Shown piece by piece: positions 1 through 6,273 of a stretch of 10,249 nucleotides of DNA; position 1 is the first letter of the stretch; each line of letters starts with the position of its first letter. The translations under genes and the position numbers were made by a program. The stretch is from CAYVZU01 sp964455935 (GTDB lineage Bacteria > Fibrobacterota > CAYVZU01). The notes below the pieces were generated by a model that was not told where the DNA came from, ran no database searches, and saw only the letters and a list, made by a program, of their open reading frames with translations. The DNA is taken from assembly GCA_964455935.1 (NCBI GenBank), contig CAYVZU010000136.1, positions 1 to 10,249 of the forward strand, given 5' to 3'.

Positions 1-88
1 GGCCTGCGGTGACCACATCGGATAGGCACTTGCGGCCCTTGCGCGCGAAAATTAATGAATAGGTCGGATTGGGAAGAGCGCGGGTTGG

Positions 89-3000
89 CTAAGGAGCCAT
101 CCATTCCGGGAGCACGGGATTTCTGAGATACTGCCGGGCCAGGGCATTGCCCGGATCGAGATCCTGGGCTCGCTGCCAGAATTTCTGCGCGGCGGACCGC
201 ATTCCAAGGCAATTCAGCACCAGTCCCAAATTGACGGCATACACCGGGTTCTCGGTGTTCATTTCGACCGCGCGCTCGAACGAGGCCCGTGCCTCGCGGA
301 GGTAACCGGCCCCGGCCGATTTCAGCATGCCCGCATCGCGGGACGATGCGGTGGCGGGCAGGCGGCGCCAGGACTGGTAGCGATCCTTGGCCAGCAGGCA
401 CAGTAACTCGCCCTCGACATTGAAAAGCTCCGCGCCGGCGAAGCCCTGTTGCAGGGCCTCATCCAATGTCCGGCGGCAATTGTTGAAGTCACCCAAACCC
501 AGATAGATGGAAGCCAGACGGGCATAAACTAGCGGCTGGTCCGGCGCCAGCGATAAGAGAAAGCGATATCCCTCAAGGCATTCCAGAAGCAGGCGGCGTC
601 GCTCCACGGCCCCGGCGGTTCGCCGGCTGCGCAGAAACGTTTTGCCGACTTGTTCGCCCCACAGGCGGACAAGGCCGGCAACGATATCCGGGTCCTGCCG
701 CCATTGCTGCTCATGCTCCTGAAAAAACGAGGCAGTGGGCCAGTTGCGTTTTGCGGAGGAAAGGAAAGCCATGAACGCGCGTCTGTTATGATGAAACAAG
801 GCAAGCCGGCTTGTTATACTGTCTTCGCGAAGGTCTTTGGATGTCAGCAGGGGATCCGGTGGATAGGAGAGCGAAGCCATTTCGCTGTGGATTTGCGGCA
901 TCATGTCCGTATAGAGGTCTTTGGGGCCGGCATAATCAAGAAGGCTATTTTCATCGGTGACTACAGGGGCGGCTGCGGCGTACCGCCTCAAAAGATCGTC
1001 ACCGGCGACGAAGCGGCGAAGGAAGGTGAACGGCGTTAGCGTTCGTGTTACGCCTACGTACTGCGTCACGCCGAAACGGTCAATGCCGGCCGACAGTTCC
1101 GCCAAAGAGAATTTCTGTTCATTTCTCGTCCCCAGAAGCAGATAATCACCTTCCGTGATGTTGATCCACCATAGCGAGACATGGGGAAACACGGAGGCAA
1201 AGGTGTTGATAATCGCTTTGAAGGTTTCGGGTCTGAAGCGATAGGCCTGAACCCATTGGCATGCAACGCCCCCTTCGTTTAGCCTGTCAAGCATGGCCCG
1301 GAAGTATTCGGCCGTGAAGAGATTGCCGCAGCCCGCGGTCCACGGATTCGAGGGCTCGGCAATGATTGCGTCGAATTTCCTGGGCGTAAAGAAGAGGTAA
1401 CTGCGGCCGTCGCCGATGATCAGGCGCGCCCGTGGATCGGACAGAGGATTCCCGCCATAGAAGCGATGAAAAAATGCGCTGCCCTCGACCACCTGGGGCG
1501 AGATTTCCACGCAGGTGGCTTCGGCAACAGGGTGCTTTAGAACGGTGGCGAAGGTTGTGCCCGTACCCAATCCAATCACCAGCGCCTGCCGGGCGTCCCG
1601 GTTGAGGCACAGGGGTAGATGCGCCAGAAATGTTTGCGTGGACATATCGGCATCTGCGTTGCTGCCGTCTGTTTTCCCGTTTACCGCGAAAAGAGTCTCG
1701 TCGTGGCCCTGCACCTTCAACACCGTGACCGTTCCGCCGGGGCCGTCCTTGTGATAGAGCAGGGATTGGTTTCCGCGGGGCTTGGGCCGAAGGTATTGCT
1801 GAAAATAGAGGTAACTTCCGCCAAACAACACTTTGGGATTGGCCCCGGGCAGAAGGAACAGCAGAACAGCTGCCGCCGCGGGCACCGGCAGCCACCAGAT
1901 CGCCTTTCGCCGCGCCGGTCCGCGAACAAGAAGGGAAAACCCCAATATAAACTGCAGGGCAATGATCGGGTGCGATGCCCGGGCCGCGCCCAGCCACGGC
2001 AGAATCAAAAAACCGGCAGCCAGAGAACCCGCAATGGAGCCGATACTGTTTCCGGCGTAAAGACGCCCTATGCGTTGGGCCAGATCCTTGGGCTCGACCA
2101 CATAGGCCGCGGCGCAAGCCGGGAACAATGCGCCGGAGAATACGGTCAACGGCAGGATCACGATGCCGGCCAGCAGGTATTTTACGGCCGAGAGCGTGGC
2201 GAAGCTGTCTTGGGCAGGTCCGATCAGCCGGGCCGCCGCGAACGGCAGGTAAGGCAGGAGCAATTCCACGGCCGTTGCCGCGGCCGCCCCCAGCATCAGC
2301 AGCACACCGCAAGAAAAAACCTTGTTCTTGATACGGCCCGCGATCGCGCCATAGGCGCCGCCGCCCAGGGCCAATCCAAGAATGAAGCAGCAGAGAATTG
2401 TGGCAAAACTGAAAGAGGCCGGTCCCAAATTCGCGGCCAGGAGGCGCGTCCAGATAATCTCGTAACATAATGCGCAAAAGCCGGACAGAGCGAAAATCGG
2501 CAGAATAAAACGGTTCGTTTCCGGTTCATGGGATTTGGCCGCCTTGACGGGCTCCGGGGGCTGGACCTTTGGCCTGCGGGACAATTCTTCTTTGGGCGCC
2601 CAACCAATAGCCAGCCACCCCGCAAGCGCAACAACCAGGTTGATTCCCACTCCCACCAAGATTGTTTTCAGTGTTCCAAAGCTGGGAAGAAGCAGAAAAC
2701 CGGCTGCAAAGGTTCCTGCGGCGCTGCCGGCGCAATTGAGTCCGTACAGAAGACCCGATTTGCGGCCCACGGGTGAATTTTGCCGCGTCAATGCCTCGAT
2801 CAGAAGCGGAAGCGTCAATCCCATTAATGCCGTGACCGGCAACAGAATGGCCGCTGATAAAAAAATACGGCCCATATGATAAAGGAATGGAAGATGAAAG
2901 AAGCCGGCGTATAACAAACCAAAGAACGGCCGTGCTGCGCGAAAAACAAACGGTACGGCCAGCGCAAAAACTCCGACCAGGAACTCCAACCCGAAATACA

Positions 3001-3250
3001 GTGTGACCAGATTGCGGAATCGGCGGGTCAAAGTTCCTGCCAGAAAACTCCCCAGGGCAAGCCCGGCCATGAAAATCGCGACGACCGTGGCGGTTGCGTA
3101 GGCCGTGCCTTCAAAATAGAGGCCGGCCAGCCGCAGCCAGCAGACTTCATAGATCAGGGCCGCCGCGCCGGAGAAGAAAAAACTGCAAAGAACCAGAGTT
3201 TCGGTGGATTGCGTTCTTTGTTCGGCGGCGATGGGCGAAGCGCGTTTCAT
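89..3250 (-). CDS. Fused MFS-like membrane / spermidine-synthase-like protein with C-terminal TPRs
   Basis: This is a protein of about 1053 residues in three parts (numbering from the ATG at 3250). Residues 1-470 form 12-13 membrane segments in two homologous halves. The motif SGAAALIYEVCWLRLAG (27-43) recurs as SGFCALCYEIIWTRLLA (256-272), and the LYGLN...AAGFLLLP stretch near 167-190 recurs near 397-418. Residues about 470-720 are a spermidine-synthase-like Rossmann domain, with the nucleotide loop GLGTG (560-564), acidic E582 after strand 2 and GDGRSY (613-618). The usual catalytic D(S/C)(S/T)DP loop reads AEPSNPW (631-637), so Glu and Asn stand where both Asp residues are expected. Residues about 880-1040 look like TPRs. 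The membrane-fused family is annotated as fused MFS/spermidine synthase; its reaction is poorly known, and polyamine synthesis should not be assumed. A TTG at 3262 is the earliest in-frame start. I prefer the ATG at 3250, which has a weak GAG upstream. Confidence 0.9.
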   Translation of the reverse strand: MKRASPIAAEQRTQSTETLVLCSFFFSGAAALIYEVCWLRLAGLYFEGTAYATATVVAIFMAGLALGSFLAGTLTRRFRNLVTLYFGLEFLVGVFALAVPFVFRAARPFFGLLYAGFFHLPFLYHMGRIFLSAAILLPVTALMGLTLPLLIEALTRQNSPVGRKSGLLYGLNCAGSAAGTFAAGFLLLPSFGTLKTILVGVGINLVVALAGWLAIGWAPKEELSRRPKVQPPEPVKAAKSHEPETNRFILPIFALSGFCALCYEIIWTRLLAANLGPASFSFATILCCFILGLALGGGAYGAIAGRIKNKVFSCGVLLMLGAAAATAVELLLPYLPFAAARLIGPAQDSFATLSAVKYLLAGIVILPLTVFSGALFPACAAAYVVEPKDLAQRIGRLYAGNSIGSIAGSLAAGFLILPWLGAARASHPIIALQFILGFSLLVRGPARRKAIWWLPVPAAAAVLLFLLPGANPKVLFGGSYLYFQQYLRPKPRGNQSLLYHKDGPGGTVTVLKVQGHDETLFAVNGKTDGSNADADMSTQTFLAHLPLCLNRDARQALVIGLGTGTTFATVLKHPVAEATCVEISPQVVEGSAFFHRFYGGNPLSDPRARLIIGDGRSYLFFTPRKFDAIIAEPSNPWTAGCGNLFTAEYFRAMLDRLNEGGVACQWVQAYRFRPETFKAIINTFASVFPHVSLWWINITEGDYLLLGTRNEQKFSLAELSAGIDRFGVTQYVGVTRTLTPFTFLRRFVAGDDLLRRYAAAAPVVTDENSLLDYAGPKDLYTDMMPQIHSEMASLSYPPDPLLTSKDLREDSITSRLALFHHNRRAFMAFLSSAKRNWPTASFFQEHEQQWRQDPDIVAGLVRLWGEQVGKTFLRSRRTAGAVERRRLLLECLEGYRFLLSLAPDQPLVYARLASIYLGLGDFNNCRRTLDEALQQGFAGAELFNVEGELLCLLAKDRYQSWRRLPATASSRDAGMLKSAGAGYLREARASFERAVEMNTENPVYAVNLGLVLNCLGMRSAAQKFWQRAQDLDPGNALARQYLRNPVLPEWMAP

Positions 3251-3262
3251 TGTGCTGCTCAA

Positions 3263-3415
3263 TTGGTCGGCACTGGAAGAATCGGATTCCGCGTCTGTAT
3301 CAAAATAGCTTTCGAGCGCAACCCATGCAGCGCTCCCGTTTTATTGGTGGGCAATCCTTGCGGCTGAACCGGCCGTCCGGGCTTGAATGCCCCGTCCGGA
3401 CAACAGTGTGGCGGA
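3263..3415. other. Intergenic gap between the two minus-strand genes
   Basis: There is no gene here. An inverted repeat, GTCCGG at 3375-3380 and CCGGAC at 3396-3401, lies 15 bp past the stop of the permease gene and could fold as a 6-bp stem. It has no T-run on the minus strand, so it is not a convincing intrinsic terminator. I saw no clear promoter for the downstream gene, so co-transcription of the two genes remains possible. Confidence 0.4.
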
Positions 3416-4261
3416 CTATCGGGAGTTCTTCAGCTTGGGATCGAGAATGTCGCGCAGTCCGTCTCCGAAGAGATTGAATCCCAGTACGGTCACGAAGATC
3501 GCCACACCGGGGAAAAAGCAGATCCATGGCTTTGTTTGAAGGTAGGCCTGGCCCTCGGTGATCATCGAACCCCAGCTTGGCGTGGGCGGCTGCGCGCCCA
3601 GTCCCAGAAACGAGAGCCACGCTTCTGTCAGGATATTGCCGGGGATCATCAGCGTCGCCATCACCAAAATTCCAGCGAGCACGTTGGGCAGCACATGGCG
3701 GCCCAGGATCCGCCTTTCACGCATGCCCAATGCCCGGGCCGCCTGCACGAAATCCGCTTCCCGCAATGCCAGCACCTGGCCGCGCACAAGGCGCGCGGTG
3801 CCGGGCCACCCAATAAGGCCCAGGATCACAAACACCTTCTCCACCGATGGATTTTCAAATACGGCCAGCACGGCAATGGCAAACAAGGCGGTGGGGAAGG
3901 CCAGCACAATATCCGTTGTCCGCATCAGCGCGGTATCGAGCCACCCGCCGTAATAACCCGCGGCCAAACCGATCAGAGTACCGATTGCAATCGAGATCAG
4001 GGTGGCCACAAGGCCCACCATCAGCGAGATCCGCGCTCCATACACGATCCGGCTGAAGAGATCGCGGCCCAGATCGTCCGTGCCGAAAAAATGCGAAGGC
4101 CCCGGCGGCGCGGTAATGTCGCGGATGTTGATCGCGTAGGGCGAGTTGCGGCAAAGAAGCGGAGCAAAGATTGCGGCCACGCACAGGCCCAGAATCAGCA
4201 CCAGGCCGAGAGCGATGGGGAAGGTGATTGTACGGCGAATCCGTTTGGTTGCGGTCAACAT
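3416..4261 (-). CDS. ABC transporter permease, DppC/OppC type (peptide/nickel family)
   Basis: This is an inner-membrane permease subunit of a peptide-type ABC importer. Numbered from the ATG at 4261 (281 residues), TM1 lies at about 11-36 and is followed by the family signature GTDDLGRDLF (60-69). Further membrane segments lie near 78-104, 115-136, 143-160, 194-219 and 246-266. The EAA loop that docks on the ATPase is at about 173-193, with the conserved Gly at 179 and Leu-Pro at 191-192. The LSFLGLG and DGLRDILDP motifs near the C terminus are also typical of the family. The length is normal. In-frame alternatives are an ATG at 4297 and a TTG at 4324; I prefer 4261 because it gives the usual short basic N terminus before TM1. 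None of the starts has a good ribosome site. The usual partners (DppB-type permease, binding protein, ATPases) are absent from the window, so the substrate cannot be inferred. Confidence 0.93.
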   Translation of the reverse strand: MLTATKRIRRTITFPIALGLVLILGLCVAAIFAPLLCRNSPYAINIRDITAPPGPSHFFGTDDLGRDLFSRIVYGARISLMVGLVATLISIAIGTLIGLAAGYYGGWLDTALMRTTDIVLAFPTALFAIAVLAVFENPSVEKVFVILGLIGWPGTARLVRGQVLALREADFVQAARALGMRERRILGRHVLPNVLAGILVMATLMIPGNILTEAWLSFLGLGAQPPTPSWGSMITEGQAYLQTKPWICFFPGVAIFVTVLGFNLFGDGLRDILDPKLKNSR

Positions 4262-4362
4262 CGTGAATATAAAAATAATGATTGCATCAGGAAGCATTTT
4301 CCGGAATCCATTATTCGGCCGCAAAGCTCCAAATCCCGCACGAAATTTTAAAAGGAAAAAAT

Positions 4363-4520
4363 GTAACTACTCACCTCTTTTTCCAAAGAGCTATGAAACC
4401 ACGGAGCAACACAGAGATTGGAGAAGAGAACACAGAGAGGAGCAAAGATTTTCCAGCACGGCGCGCCGGAAAAGGTTTTTCTCTGTGGTTGGTCTTTTTC
4501 ATTGGAACCTGAGCAGTTAC
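4363..4520. mobile_element. MITE-like palindromic intergenic element, 158 bp
   Basis: The ends are imperfect inverted repeats. The left end reads GTAACTACTCACCT (4363-4376) and the reverse complement of the right end (4507-4520) reads GTAACTGCTCAGGT, matching at 11 of 14 positions. The similarity continues inward: TTCCAA at 4381-4386 mirrors TTCCAA read from 4507 backwards, and AACCACGGAG (4397-4406) mirrors AACCACAGAG read from 4490 back to 4481. The arms are therefore about 44 bp long with small indels. The centre holds the perfect palindrome CGGCGCGCCG (4459-4468), flanked by TTTTCC and GGAAAA. The left inner arm carries extra ACACAGAGA-type repeats. No transposase and no convincing target duplication are visible. 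From memory, ACCACAGAG/CACAGAG-rich palindromes are common dispersed repeats in uncultured and environmental genomes and often yield spurious small ORFs. Copy number here is unknown. Confidence 0.65.
4408..4438 (+). repeat. Short direct repeat inside the palindromic element
   Basis: AACACAGAGA occurs exactly at 4408-4417 and again at 4429-4438, 21 bp apart. GGAGCAA flanks the pair at 4403-4409 and 4439-4445. These repeats lie only in the left inner arm, so the element is asymmetric. This could reflect internal expansion of one arm. Confidence 0.7.
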
Positions 4521-4684
4521 GAAAGAATTTCAAATCAAACGAGAATCGGACCAATTCGATTTTTGCTCTGGAGCTGAGCACTGAAAGACCCATTTTCAAA
4601 CCATGTTCAACACTCAAAACATCAGCGAGTTTCTCCTTTCCCAGTTTGGAATCAGAAGTATTTGGCCACGGGATTTTCCTATTC
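4521..4684. other. AT-rich non-coding stretch before the envelope operon promoter
   Basis: Together with the palindromic element and the promoter, this makes up the gene-free gap of about 500 bp between the divergent genes. The short reading frames crossing it overlap the repeat, lack ribosome sites and show no recognisable protein features. I see no RNA gene and no riboswitch. Confidence 0.5.
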
Positions 4685-4713
4685 TTGACGGCTTTGGGGA
4701 ACTAATCTATATT
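4685..4713 (+). promoter_or_regulatory. Sigma70-type promoter for the envelope gene block
   Basis: The -35 box TTGACG (4685-4690, 5 of 6 to consensus) is separated by exactly 17 bp from the -10 box TATATT (4708-4713, 5 of 6). Transcription would start near 4720, giving a leader of about 50 nt before the ATG at 4773. This is the best promoter match found in the window, and it points at the three-gene block. Confidence 0.75.
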
Positions 4714-4744
4714 ACTTCTAATTCTACTCTGGATCGGTAAGTGG

Positions 4745-4768
4745 TTTAAGCCTTTTAAGTTTTAAGGG
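4745..4768 (+). repeat. Three TTTAAG repeats in the leader, ending in the ribosome site
   Basis: TTTAAG occurs at 4745, 4754 and 4761. The last copy merges with the Shine-Dalgarno-like AAGGG (4764-4768), which lies 4 nt before the ATG at 4773. CCTT at 4751-4754 could pair weakly with AAGG at 4764-4767. The repeat may be chance in an AT-rich leader, or a site that affects translation. Confidence 0.4.
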
Positions 4769-4772
4769 CGCC

Positions 4773-6266
4773 ATGAGCGAGAAAAAAATCAATTTCGGTG
4801 TTTTGCTGGTAAGCGGGCTCGTATGGGCGAGCAGCGCCATGGCCGGTCTTGTCGAAGTTCCCACACATCAGAAAGAAATCTTCAAAGCTCTTCGGCTGGC
4901 TCAATACGGCGATACGGTTTTTGTTCGCAACGGCACCTACCACGAGAACCTAGTGCTGCCCGATGGCGTCATTCTTCGGGGCGAGGATATGGTAAAGACC
5001 ATCATCAACGGTGGGCGGCGCGGTCCGGTGATCATTGCCGGAAACAGCTCGGTCATTGAAAACCTAACGATTTATAACGGCTTGGTCGGTATTCTTTGCA
5101 AAAACGCCGCGGCGACCATTCAGCGTAATCTTATTTTGGATAATAAGGGCACCGGCATTCATGCCCTTATCGCCCTTCCGCAGATCAAAAACAATATCAT
5201 CATGCGAAACAAGTGGACGGGAATCTTCTGTGAAGCCGCCAAATCACTGAATACAGCAATCGAGAACAATGTAATTTTGCAGAATGGGTATGCGGGAATC
5301 CAGTGCGCCAACAATACCCAGGTTTTAATCCGCAATAATATCCTTTATGATAATGGCGAATACGGCATCTTCGTCGACAAGCAGGCAAAGCCCTCGCGCA
5401 TCGTTTACAATAATATTCATAAGAACTGGTTTGCCTTCAACCGCTACTGCGTCGTGGACAAATCAAACATCTCGAAGGATCCCATTTTTCTCAATGCCGG
5501 ATACCCGCATTTCAATTATTATGTGAAATCCATTTCTCCCTGCAAAAATCGCGGTGAAAACGGGGTCGATATTGGTTTGATGACTGAGGAAGCCAGTATG
5601 GCGGTCTCGCGCGATCAGGATAATGATGGCATCCCCAACGAGCGCGACGGTTGTCCCACGGTGCCGGAAGATGTTGACGGATTCGAAGATAGCGACGGTT
5701 GTCCCGACTACGATAACGATCGCGACGGTATTTTCGACACGCAGGACAAGTGTCCCATGGATCCCGAAGATCGCGATGGTTTCGAGGACCAGGACGGTTG
5801 TCCGGACAATGACAACGACAAAGACGGCATTCCCGATATGCGTGACAAATGTCCGACCTTTGCCGAGAATTTCAATGGGTACAAGGACGAGGATGGATGT
5901 CCCGACGAGAAACCGCAGATTATCGAGAAGAAAATGACCCTGCGCGGCGTCAATTTCAAGACCGCCTCGGCCGAGTTGACCGAAGAATCCTTTGCGATCC
6001 TCGACAAGGTGTTCGAATCGCTCGATGCCTTCCAGCAGGTTCGTATCGAGATCGCCGGCCACACGGATTTTGTGGGTGATGCCGAATACAACCGGCAACT
6101 TTCGCATGATCGCGCCAATTCGGTGCGCAATTATCTCATCAGTCGCGGGATTTCGCCCAGCCGGCTGGTGGCCGCTGGCTATGGCGAAGATCGGCCGATT
6201 GCCTCGAACCGCACGGCCGAGGGTAGAGCGCAAAACCGGCGGGTGGAAATCACCCCCCTTAAATAA
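4773..6266 (+). CDS. Exported beta-helix / thrombospondin type 3 / OmpA C-terminal domain protein
   Basis: This 497-residue protein is predicted to be exported and to bind peptidoglycan. Residues 1-24 look like a signal peptide ending in AMA. Residues about 30-265 resemble DUF1565/NosD right-handed beta-helix proteins. They open with GDTVFVRNGTYHENLVLPDG, continue with about 22-residue rungs rich in NNI/GI motifs, and close with a DPIF...SPCKNRGENGVDIG segment typical of such domains. Residues 281-379 are three 33-residue Asp-rich repeats of the thrombospondin type 3 kind, likely Ca-binding linkers. Residues about 388-495 are an OmpA C-terminal domain; D432 in GHTD and R447 in LSHDRA match the diaminopimelate-binding residues of the family. 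There is no N-terminal lipobox Cys and no OmpA barrel, so it is probably periplasmic or loosely outer-membrane associated. It is the first gene after the promoter at 4685-4713. The domains are clear; the ligand of the beta-helix is unknown. Confidence 0.93.
   Translation: MSEKKINFGVLLVSGLVWASSAMAGLVEVPTHQKEIFKALRLAQYGDTVFVRNGTYHENLVLPDGVILRGEDMVKTIINGGRRGPVIIAGNSSVIENLTIYNGLVGILCKNAAATIQRNLILDNKGTGIHALIALPQIKNNIIMRNKWTGIFCEAAKSLNTAIENNVILQNGYAGIQCANNTQVLIRNNILYDNGEYGIFVDKQAKPSRIVYNNIHKNWFAFNRYCVVDKSNISKDPIFLNAGYPHFNYYVKSISPCKNRGENGVDIGLMTEEASMAVSRDQDNDGIPNERDGCPTVPEDVDGFEDSDGCPDYDNDRDGIFDTQDKCPMDPEDRDGFEDQDGCPDNDNDKDGIPDMRDKCPTFAENFNGYKDEDGCPDEKPQIIEKKMTLRGVNFKTASAELTEESFAILDKVFESLDAFQQVRIEIAGHTDFVGDAEYNRQLSHDRANSVRNYLISRGISPSRLVAAGYGEDRPIASNRTAEGRAQNRRVEITPLK
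5613..5909 (+). repeat. Three in-frame 99-bp thrombospondin type 3 repeats
   Basis: There are three tandem coding units, 5613-5711, 5712-5810 and 5811-5909, each encoding 33 residues with DxDxDGI, D-x-CP and DGCPD motifs in register. They form the acidic linker between the beta-helix and the OmpA domain. The DNA copies have diverged at many third positions, so this is an old duplication kept for protein structure. Confidence 0.85.
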
Positions 6267-6273
6267 GTAATCT

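Noticed and set aside
1287..2477. A 396-codon open frame on the same strand as the membrane fusion gene, in another frame
   Set aside because: Its product is an Arg/Gly/Pro-rich out-of-frame reading of the spermidine-synthase-like region. The main frame carries the conserved motifs without interruption, so no frameshift is indicated.
3375..3401. GTCCGG/CCGGAC hairpin after the permease stop as a terminator
   Set aside because: The stem is only 6 bp with a 15-nt loop and has no T-run after it on the minus strand.
4345..4350. TAAAAT on the minus strand as a -10 box for the permease gene
   Set aside because: It matches 5 of 6 to consensus, but no -35 box lies at a workable distance; the nearest GTTACA is only 11 bp away.
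3383..4351. A 322-codon open frame on the plus strand opposite the permease gene
   Set aside because: It is antisense to a clear ABC permease, its product is rich in His, Gln and Arg with no domain signature, and it has no ribosome site. It is a shadow of the GC-rich gene.
4348..4617. Small open frames on both strands across the palindromic element (for example 89 codons on the minus strand)
   Set aside because: They read through the repeat, lack ribosome sites and resemble the spurious proteins often annotated over such repeats.
5613..5909. Tandem 99-bp repeats considered as a CRISPR-like or non-coding array
   Set aside because: The repeats are in frame, diverge at third codon positions and encode standard thrombospondin type 3 units, so they are protein structure.
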